Shown here one piece after another: positions 8,082-16,826 of a stretch of 64,000 bases of DNA. The stretch is taken from NCBI GenBank assembly GCA_963778895.1, contig CAVZVZ010000005.1:930001-994000 (forward strand), in the 5' to 3' direction. This DNA comes from CAVZVZ01 sp963778895 (GTDB lineage Bacteria > Actinomycetota > Acidimicrobiia > Acidimicrobiales > Acidimicrobilacustridaceae). The notes beneath the pieces are model-generated. The model ran no database searches and had not been told where the DNA came from. It saw nothing but the letters and a program-made list of their open reading frames with translations. A program made the position numbers and the translations under genes. Position 1 is the stretch's first letter, and every line of letters begins with the position of its first letter.

Positions 8082-9410
8082 CTAGCCGTTGACGGGGGCG
8101 GCGTCGGTCTTGATCTCGTAGCGAGCCGCGAACGCGCTCCAGTCGCGCCACGGGAAGTTGTCGCGATCCCAGCGGGCTCGCGACTGTGGTTGCGGTAGGC
8201 CGACCTCACCCGGTCGCAGGCCACCACCGAAGTCGCCGGGCGGACCCAGTTCGGCCCCGATCCGCTCCACCACCACATCGCCCAGGACCATCGCGTATCC
8301 GAGGTGTGACGGCCACAGCGCGAGCAGACCGTCCAAACCAAAGGCGTCGAGCTTGGCCGGCACCGGTTGAGCGACCTTCGAGCTGTCGCTCGTGGCCAGC
8401 ATCGGGTGCTGCGCCTTGCGCGCCGCGTAACACGACCACCGCAGATCCGGCGCCAAACGCTCGAGCTCGGGACTCATGGCGAACAGTCGCTCGAGCAGAA
8501 CGTGCACAACCGTGGGATCGACCTTGGGCTCGAAGCGCAGATCGTCGGGACCGAGCGTGGTGAGCGCGTCGTCGATCGGTGGCGCCACGAGCCAGACGTT
8601 GTCGTCGCTGCCGGTGAGCGGATGGCCCACGATCGACAGCCCGCCGTACCAACCGCTGATCAGCGGGAGCTGAGGTCCGCGGATGCACAGCAGGTAACTG
8701 CGCTGCACGGCTTGGCTGACACGCGCCAGTTCCCGGCTGTCCTTGCGGCGGGTCTGATCGTTGAATCGTTTGCCGACCATGCTCAGCAATGTGGCATTGC
8801 CGACACCAGCGGCCAACACCACGAACCGCGGCACGATCGGCACCACGTGGTCGTCGTCGACCTCGACCTGCACGTGATCGACAGCTGCGTCGCTCGCGAG
8901 CCCGAACCGCACGATCGACCCGGTGAGGACGCTGTCACCGAGGTCTTCGCGCAACTTGTTGAGCACCGCGGCGGGGTTCACGACCACGTCGCCCTCGATC
9001 ACGTACGTGACACCATCGGCGATGGAGCCGCCGGCGAAGATCGGAGGGACGTCGGGCACCTGACTGAACGGCAGCTGCGCTTCGGCCCACAGCGCCGGGC
9101 GGCTGAACTGCTCGTCGGCCGGCGCGACGTACAGGCTCGAGCTGTAGTCGTGGGCCAGCCCGCTCGACTCGGCCCACAGCCGCCAGTAGCCGGCGGCGCG
9201 GCGCGCCGGCTGCACGCGCGTGGCGTCGTTGCCGTCGTACCCGGCCGAGATGTAGCCCGAAGACTGAAGCGTCTCTGACTCCACCGCGGGGTCGCTCACC
9301 ACACACACCGAGTACCGCTGACTGAGCGAGCGTGCGAGGTAGAGCCCCTGAATGCCGGCCCCGATCACGAGGACATCAACGGCGATATCCCCGTCGAGGT
9401 CAGCGGCCAT
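8082..9410 (-). CDS. FAD-dependent oxidoreductase, DAO-like (442 aa)
   Basis: A Rossmann dinucleotide-binding motif, VLVIGAGIQGLYLARSL, lies at residues about 14-30, followed by SSGYISAGYDGNDATRV. FVVLAAGVGNATLL near residue 195 is the second FAD-contacting segment typical of the D-amino-acid oxidase/glycine oxidase superfamily. The length fits that group. There is no signal peptide or membrane segment. The substrate cannot be deduced. A TAACGT box ends 6 bases before ATG 9410, so the transcript is leaderless and the promoter is divergent from the SixA-like gene about 90 bases away. The gene reads intact, in contrast to its HNH neighbour. Confidence 0.75.
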   Translation of the reverse strand: MAADLDGDIAVDVLVIGAGIQGLYLARSLSQRYSVCVVSDPAVESETLQSSGYISAGYDGNDATRVQPARRAAGYWRLWAESSGLAHDYSSSLYVAPADEQFSRPALWAEAQLPFSQVPDVPPIFAGGSIADGVTYVIEGDVVVNPAAVLNKLREDLGDSVLTGSIVRFGLASDAAVDHVQVEVDDDHVVPIVPRFVVLAAGVGNATLLSMVGKRFNDQTRRKDSRELARVSQAVQRSYLLCIRGPQLPLISGWYGGLSIVGHPLTGSDDNVWLVAPPIDDALTTLGPDDLRFEPKVDPTVVHVLLERLFAMSPELERLAPDLRWSCYAARKAQHPMLATSDSSKVAQPVPAKLDAFGLDGLLALWPSHLGYAMVLGDVVVERIGAELGPPGDFGGGLRPGEVGLPQPQSRARWDRDNFPWRDWSAFAARYEIKTDAAPVNG

Positions 9411-9416
9411 TCCAGC

Positions 9417-9422
9417 ACGTTA
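9417..9422 (-). promoter_or_regulatory. -10 box TAACGT, leaderless promoter of the FAD oxidoreductase
   Basis: TAACGT on the minus strand is separated from ATG 9410 by 6 bases (9411-9416), with no ribosome binding site between them. Confidence 0.5.
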
Positions 9423-9487
9423 GTGGCCGGGCTTGGCGCCACAGGGAATCCGATGCGTCCGCTGAGGGACCCGTGCGTGCGCGGCGC

Positions 9488-9493
9488 TATCGT
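9488..9493 (+). promoter_or_regulatory. -10 box TATCGT, leaderless promoter of the SixA-like gene
   Basis: TATCGT is followed by 6 bases and then the GTG at 9500. Confidence 0.5.
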
Positions 9494-9499
9494 GCCGCC

Positions 9500-9958
9500 G
9501 TGCCCGTTTACCTCGTGCGCCACGCCCACGCCGGCTCGCGCGCATCGTGGGCCGAGGACGACGACCTGCGCCCGCTGAGCCCGAAAGGCACCCGGCAAGC
9601 CGACGCCTTGCTGGAGCGACTCGACGACGCGGCGGTCGGGTGCGTCGTGTCGAGCCCGTCCCGACGCTGTGTCGAAACGGTCGAGCCGCTCGCCCGCGAG
9701 CTCGGCACCAAGATCGACACCCGCAAGGAGTTCCTCGAAGGTGCCGACCCCGACGGTGCACTCGACCTCCTGCTCGAACTGGCGCCTCGCAACCCGGTGG
9801 TGTGCAGCCACGGCGATCTGATCCCGAAGATGATCCGTCGCTTGGTCGGCGCCGGCATGCGCACCAAGGACGCCAACATCAGCCAGAAGGGCTCGCTCTG
9901 GGTGATCGAGATCGAGAAGGGCCAGCCCGTGAAGGGCAAGTACTACCCGCCGAGCTGA
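9500..9958 (+). CDS. SixA-like phosphohistidine phosphatase (histidine phosphatase superfamily, 152 aa)
   Basis: The N-terminal RHG motif reads VYLVRHAHAGSRASW, with the His that becomes phosphorylated. SSPSRRCVETVEPLA carries the second Arg, and VVCSHGDLIPKMIRR carries the distal catalytic His. The short length and HAHAG context match SixA-type phosphatases rather than phosphoglycerate mutases. I choose GTG 9500 because it begins the first beta strand directly and because TATCGT ends 6 bases upstream; the frame extends further upstream only through the divergent promoter. The substrate, a phosphohistidine protein or a small phosphoester, is unknown. Confidence 0.8.
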   Translation: MPVYLVRHAHAGSRASWAEDDDLRPLSPKGTRQADALLERLDDAAVGCVVSSPSRRCVETVEPLARELGTKIDTRKEFLEGADPDGALDLLLELAPRNPVVCSHGDLIPKMIRRLVGAGMRTKDANISQKGSLWVIEIEKGQPVKGKYYPPS

Positions 9959-9972
9959 AGCCGCGAGCCAGC

Positions 9973-11367
9973 CTATTGCAGTTGGCTGCGCAGCCCGTCG
10001 ACCATGTCGGTCATGGCCGGGCGGGATCTTGGCCGGGTCGACGGCGTCGAGATCAGCCGCCGCATCGGCGTTGCGTCCTTGGCGTTGGAAGATGATCGCC
10101 CGGAAGATCCGCGCGTCGGCGTAGGTCGGGATCGACAGTGATGGCGCGGTTGATCGACGTCAACGCATCCTGGTCGAGCTGCTGGGCGATGTCGTCGCTC
10201 GCCTGCAGCGCGAGCACGTGCAACAGCCACCCGCGGTAGGTGAGCGCCTCGGTGTTGTCCGGTTGCTCGTCGAGCACCTTGCGGTAGGAATCGAGCGCGT
10301 TCTGATACGCGGTGACGGCCCCATTCGAGTCGCCGGACTGCTGCGCGGCACTCGCCTGGGAGATGTAGTCGTTGGCCTGAGCCAGTTGGTCGATCGTGCT
10401 CGTGCGGATGTCGCCCGTGATCGTGTCGCCCGGCTGGCGGTGACCGGAGCTGGCGGCGACGAGCCAACCGGCGCCCAGACCGAACAACACCAACGCGGCG
10501 ATGGTCGCGGCGATCAGTCCCCACCGCCGCGGACGGCGCGCCGCCTCGAGAATGGTTCGGCGGCTCTCGATCGCCTTGATGACCGACGCCGCCCGGGCGG
10601 TGTAGTCGTCCTTGAGTGCCGCGTAGTCGACGTCGTCGACGTCGCCCGCCGCGTACTCGCGCTCGAGATCCTCGAAGGACCGCAGCAAGAAGTCGCGCTG
10701 CTCCTCGAGGGCGGCGAGAACATCGGGATCGAGCTCCCGCCGCTTCGGCTTCGGGCTCGGCTTTCGGGGCTTGGCCTTCGGCGGCTCGGGCGCAGCCGGT
10801 TTCGTGGGCGCCTCGCCCTTGGCGGCCCGCCGGGCGCGGGTGCCGCCAGACGCGGGCTTGTTCACGACTCGTTGCTCGCGCTCGTCGAAGTCGGCGAGAG
10901 CGCTCTCGACGAGCGCTCGGTCGTCATCGGTCGCGCGCGCCGCGCCGGTGCCGCGCCATCGGCGGAACGCGATGACGAGCCCCGCAATGGCACCGACGAG
11001 CACGAGCACCGGCAAGATCCATACGACTGCGGTCACGCCCGAGCCGCTCGGGCGTCAACAAGATCTCCTCGCCGTAGCTGCTGACGTAGAACGCCCGTAT
11101 CTCGTCCGGGCTCTCGCCGCGGGTCAGCCGCGCCGCGATGTCGTCGCGTATCTCGCGCGACGTTGGCGCGTTCGAGTCGGCCACGGACTCGCCTTGGCAC
11201 GTCGGGCACTTGATCGTCTTGGCCACGGAGTTGATGCGGTCCTCGACGCTGTACGGACCCGACGTGCGCGCCGTGCCGATCGCGAGACACGCCACGGCGA
11301 TCACCGCCATCACCACATAACCCAGCCACCCGTGCCCCCGTCGGACCGTGGAGGTGGTCGCGGCCAC
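9973..11367 (-). CDS. ccmH: CcmH-CcmI fusion, cytochrome c maturation (frameshifted)
   Basis: The N-terminal CcmH part has a membrane anchor (WLGYVVMAVIAVACLAIG), the redox motif KCPTCQGESVADSNAP and YGEEILLTP. After a one-base shift near 11055 the frame continues PSGSGVTAVVWILPVLVLVG, the second CcmH membrane segment. A Pro/Lys-rich linker, another transmembrane helix and TPR-like repeats (LAQANDYISQASAAQQSGDS, AVTAYQNALDSYRKVL) follow. Two more shifts, near 10115 and 10020, lead to the last residues, MVDGLRSQLQ. The layout, a redox domain fused to a CcmI-type TPR apocytochrome chaperone, is that of E. coli CcmH. It is the last gene of the ccm operon, starting at GTG two bases after the ccmG stop. 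Confidence 0.78.
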
Positions 11368-11369
11368 GG

Positions 11370-11954
11370 TCAGTTCGCCGTTCCGTTGATCACGCTGTCG
11401 AGCCCATCGGCGGTGACACCTTCGAACTTGGCGACGACGATGCCGTTCGGGTCGACGACGTAGGACTCGGGAACGCCGGTCACGCCGAAGTCGAGCGCCA
11501 CCCGGTTGGTGTCGTTCGGGATGACGGGCCATGTGCCGCCATTGGCGGCAAAGAACTCACGAACATCGGAGTCCTCGTCGCTGAAGGCCACGCTGACGAC
11601 CTCGACGTCGTTGGTCCCCTGATGCCGCTCGTCGAAGGCCACCAACTCCGGATGTTCGATACGACACGGCGTGCACCAGGTCGCGAAGAAGTTCACCACC
11701 ACCCACCGACCGCGGTACTGGTCGATGTCGAAAGTGCCACCGCTGATCGTGTCGCCGACGACCCGCGGGACAGGCTGACCAAGCCGCTGGCTCGAGATGC
11801 CACGCGAGTCGAGCGTCTTGCTCGTCGCCAGCACCGCGATCAGCAACAGCAGCACGACACCAGCGGCGATGGCGGCCCACCGGGCACCATGACCCCGACG
11901 ACGCTCGATCGCCTCTTGCGTCGGTTCCTCCGGACTCGGCGACAGCGTGTCCAT
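11370..11954 (-). CDS. ccmG: CcmG/ResA-type thiol:disulfide oxidoreductase (194 aa)
   Basis: A cytoplasmic N-terminus is followed by one membrane anchor (AAIAAGVVLLLLIAVLA, residues about 28-44) and an extracytoplasmic thioredoxin fold. The active site is VVVNFFATWCTPCRIEHPEL, and the cis-proline segment is GVTGVPESYVVDP. This protein reduces apocytochrome c cysteines, or the CcmH disulfide, before heme attachment. Its ATG at 11954 shares one base with the ccmF stop (TGATG), and ccmH follows after two bases, so it belongs to the ccm operon. The gene is intact. Confidence 0.9.
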   Translation of the reverse strand: MDTLSPSPEEPTQEAIERRRGHGARWAAIAAGVVLLLLIAVLATSKTLDSRGISSQRLGQPVPRVVGDTISGGTFDIDQYRGRWVVVNFFATWCTPCRIEHPELVAFDERHQGTNDVEVVSVAFSDEDSDVREFFAANGGTWPVIPNDTNRVALDFGVTGVPESYVVDPNGIVVAKFEGVTADGLDSVINGTAN

Positions 11955-13935
11955 CAGGCCACCCCTGCCGGTTCACGCGGAAGCGGGACGTCATCGGTGC
12001 GAATGGGAGCAGAGACGGGGTCGAGCGGGTCGCGGCGCTTGCCCGGGAAGGCAGCGAGGATCGTGCCGATCGCCATCACACCACCACCGATCCACAGCCA
12101 CATCACGAGCGGTTGCACGGTCACGCGAATCGTCACCGCGCCGTTGTCGCCCTGCGGCAGCACCAACAAGCGTCAACGCCACGTCGTCACGCGGCGTGCT
12201 GCGTACCGAGGGCGTACCGATGGTCTGGTTGCCGAACGAGAACTGATTGAGCGCTGGAGCCCACGGACCCGTGCCGTCGATGTCGACCAACGCCTTGGTG
12301 ACGATCTTGTTGGAGTCCTGCTCGACCTGCGTGCCGTCGAAGGTCAACGTGTGACCGGCGAAGGTGGCCTGCTCCCCCGGCGCCAACGTGAACTCCGCTT
12401 GCCGCACCGAGCTCTGACTGGCCGCGAACGCCACCGCGATCATCAGCACGCCAAGGTGCACGATCATCCCGCCGTTTGCTCGACCGACCAGCCCGCGCCA
12501 GCCCTGACGCCGCGTAGCCAACACCAGTTGTCGCAACGCGGAACCGGCCGCGAAGCCGGCGAGCCCGTACGCCACCATCGGCGTGAAGCCATGCCCGCCG
12601 AGCAGCAACGCAATCACCAGCGAGGCCGTACCCACCCATGCCGGCCAGAACAATCGATCGCGCAGCAGCTCGCCGCTGGCCTTCCGCCACGGCAACACGG
12701 GTGCCACGGCCATCAAGAACAACAGCGCGATCACGACCGGCGACGTCATGCGGTTGAAGTAAGGCGACCCGACCGACACGCGATCGCTGTTGATCGCTTC
12801 GACCAACAACGGGAACACCGTGCCGAGCAGCACGACGAAGGCAAACAGCGCGAACAACACGTTGTTGCCCAAGAACGCGGCCTCACGCGACAACGGTGAG
12901 TCGATGCGCCCGGGGGAACGCAACCGATCGCCCCGCCACGCGATCAACCCGATGGTGACCGCCACCGTCGCGGTGAAGAAGACGAGGATCGACGGCCCGA
13001 TCGCGCTCTCGGTGAACGCGTGCACCGAATCGAGCACGCCCGAGCGGGTGATGAAGGTGCCGAGGATCGTCAACGAGAACGTGGCGCACAACAACGACAG
13101 GTTCCAGACGCGCAGCATGCCGCGGCGCTCCTGCACCATCACCGAGTGCAGGTACGCGGTACCCGTCAACCAGGGCAGGAACGACGCGTTCTCGACCGGA
13201 TCCCACGCCCAGTAGCCACCCCAGCCGAGCACCTCGTACGACCACCACGCGCCGAGCACGATGCCAACCGTGAGGAAGCCCCAGGCGAACAACGTCCAGC
13301 GTCGAGTCGCGACCAACCAACCCTCGCCCACTCGTCCGGTGGCCAGCGCCGCGATCGCGAAGGCGAACGGCACGGTGAAGCCCACGTAGCCGAGGTAGAG
13401 CATCGGCGGGTGGAACGCCATGAGCGGATGGTTCTGCAGCGAGCGGGTTCGGCCCCGGTCCGTCGAATCCCGGTGGCGGATGGAACGACTTGAACGGGTT
13501 GGCCGGGAAGGCCATCAGGAAGAAGAAGAACGCGGCGACGACGAACATCGTCAGCACGGCCCATCCCACGAGCGGGTCCGACAGCCGTCGGCGGAACTTG
13601 GCCACGACCACCGCGGTGTAACCCGACAGGATCAGCGCCCACAGGATGATCGAACCCTCGAGCGCGGCCCACAGCGTGGCCACGTTGTAGAGCGCGGGCG
13701 TGCGGCTGCTGCCGTTGTCGGCCACGAACTTCACGGTGAAGTCGCGGGTGATGAGCGCACGCTCCATGGCGAAGACCGCCAAGACCGCACCGAGCACGAT
13801 CAACGCGGTGTAGGGAACAGCGAGCCACTGCAGATCGGTGCGCTTCTTGACGAGCGCGTAGACGAGCGTGAGCGAACCGAGCACGGCAGCGGACAGGCCG
13901 AGCAGCACGCCCGTCGAGCCGAGGAAGACGTTCAT
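11954..13935 (-). CDS. ccmF: CcmF heme lyase subunit, two frameshifts
   Basis: Start ATG 13935 gives MNVFLGSTGVLLGL, then ALYNVATLWAALEGSIILWA. After a shift near 13430 the protein resumes as MAFHPPMLYLGYVGFTVPFA and carries the WWD heme-handling motif WGGYWAWDPVENASFLPWL and HSVMVQERRGMLRVWN. It continues through many transmembrane helices. A second shift near 12170 leads to the C-terminal piece with VQPLVMWLWIGGGVMAIGTI. All CcmF landmarks are present, so the breaks are probably sequence errors. The ATGA overlap with ccmE and the one-base overlap with ccmG tie it into the operon. CcmF, with CcmH, joins heme to apocytochrome c outside the membrane. Confidence 0.88.
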
Positions 13936-14453
13936 GGAGCCGTGGTCGCCGGTACCGAGCCCCCCTGCTCGGCCTCCTTGATGCGGTCCTGGTTCACGGC
14001 GTCGTAGCGCTCGTCGTGTTTCACGAGCATGCGGTCGCTGTCGAACACGTCGACGGTGCGATCCCACCGCCCCTCGAGTACGACCGGCTCGCCCGCTTTG
14101 AACAACTCGGGCGGATCACCTCGATGGTGCACCGGAACCTCGGCGCCGTTGAACGTGACCGTGAAGTCCACGCCGTCGCCCGTCTCGCTGATGGTCCCGT
14201 CCATCACCGTGCCCTGGAGTCGGAACCGGCTGTCGCCCAGCTCGTCGCGCTTCGCGACCGCCTCGTCGGCGTTGTAGAAGAACAAGGCGGCGTCACTCAG
14301 CGCCTTCGTGGCGACGAAGGCCAACGCTGCGAGGATCAACACGATCACGACGATCGCCCAACCCCGCCGACCCTTCGGTGAAGGAGTCGAACGCGGCCGT
14401 AGGTCGAGCTCGCCGTCGGGCACGGCTTCGTCGTCGGGATGGATCACATCCAT
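13932..14453 (-). CDS. ccmE: CcmE heme chaperone (173 aa)
   Basis: One N-terminal membrane helix (GWAIVVIVLILAALAFVATK) anchors an extracytoplasmic OB fold: FRLQGTVMDGTI, VDFTVTFNGAEVPVHHRG and PPELFKAGEPVVLEG. The covalent heme site reads MLVKHDERYDA, the HxxxY form found in proteobacterial CcmE rather than the CxxxY form of archaea and sulfate reducers. I take ATG 14453, since the frame upstream reads through ccmD out of phase. It overlaps ccmD by 10 bases and ccmF by ATGA. It accepts heme from the CcmABCD complex and passes it to CcmF/H. Confidence 0.9.
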   Translation of the reverse strand: MDVIHPDDEAVPDGELDLRPRSTPSPKGRRGWAIVVIVLILAALAFVATKALSDAALFFYNADEAVAKRDELGDSRFRLQGTVMDGTISETGDGVDFTVTFNGAEVPVHHRGDPPELFKAGEPVVLEGRWDRTVDVFDSDRMLVKHDERYDAVNQDRIKEAEQGGSVPATTAP

Positions 14454-14578
14454 CGACGTTCCTCGGGTGGAACCTGCCTGGACAGCGCGCGACCGCGAAC
14501 CAGGATCCATGTGGCGTAGATCACGAGCACCACTGCGGTGATGCTCCAGCCGGCGATGACGTATCCCCACTCGTTCAT
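14444..14578 (-). CDS. ccmD: CcmD-like small membrane protein (44 aa)
   Basis: This 44-residue frame begins MNEWGYVIAGWSITAVVLV, has a single transmembrane helix (about residues 7-27) and a basic, charged tail ending PPEERRWM. Size, topology and position between ccmC and ccmE are those of CcmD, which stabilises the CcmABC-CcmE complex. ATG 14578 overlaps the ccmC stop as ATGA, and its stop overlaps the ccmE start by 10 bases. Confidence 0.78.
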   Translation of the reverse strand: MNEWGYVIAGWSITAVVLVIYATWILVRGRALSRQVPPEERRWM

Positions 14579-15364
14579 GCCGCGACCTCGGAGCGTCGCT
14601 CGTCGATGGCGTCGACGAGCCAGCGGCGGTCGACCTGATCCTGGAGCCAGGCCAACCGGAACCGGTGCACGGCGAACCACAGGAACATCAGAGCGACGAC
14701 CGCCATCGACAGCATCAGCGTGAAGAGCTGCAGCCCTTCGATGGTGGGATTGAGGCGGAGCAACGTCGGCGCCTGGTGCAGAGAACGCCACCACTCGACC
14801 GAGCGGTTCACGATGACGACGTTCGGCAGCAACAACAAACCGATGATCGCCGCACGCTTGCCCCGCACGAGGGGATCGACGGATGTGCGGCGCACCGCCT
14901 GATACCCGAGCAGTAGCAGGAACAATACGAGCGTGGACGTGAGGCGTGCGTCCCACACCCAATAGACGCCCCACGTCGGGCGACCCCAGATCATGCCGAC
15001 GACCAGGGTGAGCCCCATGAACACCGCGCTCACTTCAGCGGTCGACGCCGCGACGAGGTCCCACCACGCGGACTTCTTCCAAAGGAACATGATGCTGCCG
15101 ATCGTGGCCACGACGATGCCCAGGTACGCGATCGACACGATCGGTACGTGCACGTAGATCAGTCGCACGGTGTCGCCCATGTCGTTGTCGGCCGGTGTGG
15201 CGACGAACGACAAGAAGGCCACTACCGCGATGCCGACGCAGGGTCAGGAGCCCGAGTCCGCGGGTGCCACCCGAACCGGTCCCCCGAGGTCCCGCGCCCG
15301 ATCCCGGTTCGATACCAGGAGACGCTTCAGCCTTCGAGGCTCGGGCATCCTGCGCGGCGGTCAC
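14575..15364 (-). CDS. ccmC: CcmC heme transporter/handling protein (one frameshift)
   Basis: Most of the protein reads intact from AFLSFVATPADNDMGDTVRL through six transmembrane helices, with the WWD motif WGRPTWGVYWVWDARLTS and MWGxxW-type flanks. The N-terminus lies in another frame: GTG 15364 gives TAAQDARASKAEASPGIEP, then GLGLLTL, joining near 15235. GTG 15364 overlaps the ccmB stop by four bases (GTGA), which supports this start. CcmC loads heme onto CcmE together with CcmD. Confidence 0.86.
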
Positions 15365-16041
15365 GATTCCTCCAGAAGGGCTCCGAAGCCGAAGAGCCCA
15401 GCAACGATGTAGACGAGGGCGAAGGCCGACAGCAAACCGACCCAGGGCCATCCCTCGCCCGAGCGCCCGTCGAACCCGGCCTCGAAGGCACGAGTCGCGG
15501 CGAGCAGGACCGGAGCGAGAACTGGCAGGAGCAGCAGCGGCAGCAGCGTCTCCCGGACCCGGACACCGGCGGCCAGGACGCCGTAGAGGGTACCGGCCGC
15601 GGCGATCCCAGCGGTCGCGACCAGGCAGGTCACGATCAGCAGTGGCCAGCCGGCCGGGGAGGCGTCGTAGAGCACGGCCACGCCGGCCAACAGCAGCCCC
15701 TCGAGCACGAGCATCTGCAACGCGACGGCGCTGGCCTTCCCGAGGAACAACCCACCCGGGTCGAGCGCGGAGAGCCGCAGACTGTCGGTGACACCGTCGG
15801 CAGCCTCGATCGCGAAGGCCCGCTGCACCGCGAGCAGGCCGGTGAGCACCACCGCGATCCAGAAGAGCCCGGGGGTGGCCCGCGTCAGAACGCCACTGTC
15901 GGGATCGAGCGCGAACGCGAACAGCACCAACAGGAGAATGGCGAGGGGCAGCACCTGGTTGAGGCCGACCTTCGACCGCAGCTCGACCCGAAGGTCCTTG
16001 CCGGCGACGAGCGCCGCGTCACGAAGCACGTTCGGCTCCAT
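15361..16041 (-). CDS. ccmB: CcmB heme-export ABC permease (226 aa)
   Basis: The protein starts MEPNVLRDAALVAGKDLRVE, the conserved cytoplasmic N-terminus of CcmB with the KDLRVELR box, and has six hydrophobic helices. They include LPLAILLLVLFAFAL, LFWIAVVLTGLLAVQ and LLPLLLLPVLAPVLLAAT. Length matches the family at about 220-230 residues. It overlaps ccmA by 23 bases and ccmC by four, so the operon order is A-B-C-D-E-F-G-H. With CcmA it forms the ABC module that releases holo-CcmE. Confidence 0.88.
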   Translation of the reverse strand: MEPNVLRDAALVAGKDLRVELRSKVGLNQVLPLAILLLVLFAFALDPDSGVLTRATPGLFWIAVVLTGLLAVQRAFAIEAADGVTDSLRLSALDPGGLFLGKASAVALQMLVLEGLLLAGVAVLYDASPAGWPLLIVTCLVATAGIAAAGTLYGVLAAGVRVRETLLPLLLLPVLAPVLLAATRAFEAGFDGRSGEGWPWVGLLSAFALVYIVAGLFGFGALLEES

Positions 16042-16714
16042 CGGCCGGGGCCGTAGCGGACCCGCCTGTCTCGGGACCGTTGGTCACGTGGCCGCCGGCG
16101 ATGTTCACGGTGCGCTGCGCCAACGCCTGAGCACGGTCGAGCTCGTGGGACGCGACGAGCACGGTCGCGCCGGCCGCGGCGGCGTCGTGCACGAGCCCAT
16201 CCACCTCATCGCGCGCCGCTTGATCGAGACCGGCGTGGGGCTCGTCCAGCAACCAGAGCTCGGGACGCCGAGCCAGCAGCACCGCGAACGACACCCTCCG
16301 CCGCTGGCCGGCCGAGAGGCGACCGACGGGCACCGCGGCGAGCCGACCGGCCAGGCCGAGCCGAGCCATGGCCGCGTCGCCATTGCGTTGATCACCCTTG
16401 GCGGCGCGAGTCCAGAAGCGCACGTTGTCGCCGACGCTCAGGTCGTCGTACAACGCGGTGCTGTGCCCGAGCAGGCCGACTTGACGCCGCACCGACGTCC
16501 GTTCCACTCGCAAGTCGTGGCCGAGGACCACCGCGTCGCCGTCGACGATCGGTAGCAACCCCGCGCAGGCGCGCAACAGGCTGGTCTTGCCCGCACCGTT
16601 CGCGCCCTGCAGCAAGACGATCTCACCCCGCGCCACATCGAGATCAGCACCTGCAAGTGCAGGGAATCGACCGATGAGCGCGACGGCGCCGCGAAGGTGG
16701 ACGGCTGGCTCCAT
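16019..16714 (-). CDS. ccmA: CcmA heme-export ABC ATPase (231 aa)
   Basis: Walker A is LLQGANGAGKTSLLRACAGL, the signature is VGRLSAGQRRRVSFAVLLAR and Walker B is ELWLLDEPHAGLD, followed by the switch His in VLVASHELDRAQ. I prefer ATG 16714 (MEPAVHLRGAVALIG) over the ATG at 16747, because the intervening codons include the TAGCCT box that probably promotes the operon. The CcmA-specific context (short ATPase, LSAGQRRRV) and adjacency to ccmB secure the call. Confidence 0.88.
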   Translation of the reverse strand: MEPAVHLRGAVALIGRFPALAGADLDVARGEIVLLQGANGAGKTSLLRACAGLLPIVDGDAVVLGHDLRVERTSVRRQVGLLGHSTALYDDLSVGDNVRFWTRAAKGDQRNGDAAMARLGLAGRLAAVPVGRLSAGQRRRVSFAVLLARRPELWLLDEPHAGLDQAARDEVDGLVHDAAAAGATVLVASHELDRAQALAQRTVNIAGGHVTNGPETGGSATAPADGAERAS

Positions 16715-16723
16715 GGGGCCCAC

Positions 16724-16733
16724 CGAGGCTACT
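16724..16733 (-). promoter_or_regulatory. Probable ccm operon promoter, -10 TAGCCT
   Basis: TAGCCT on the minus strand lies about 11 bases upstream of ATG 16714, leaving an untranslated leader of at most a few bases. No other good -10 box was seen between ccmA and the divergent sortase promoter. Confidence 0.35.
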
Positions 16734-16814
16734 GGCGGGCCTCGCACCGGGCCAAGGTGGCGGCCCCGACCCGCCTCACCAGCGGACTGCCGTTCGGGCC
16801 AGGTGCGCGCTGAT

Positions 16815-16820
16815 TAGGTT
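16815..16820 (+). promoter_or_regulatory. -10 box TAGGTT, leaderless promoter of the sortase gene
   Basis: TAGGTT is followed by 6 bases and the GTG at 16827. No Shine-Dalgarno sequence is present. Confidence 0.5.
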
Positions 16821-16826
16821 TCCTGC

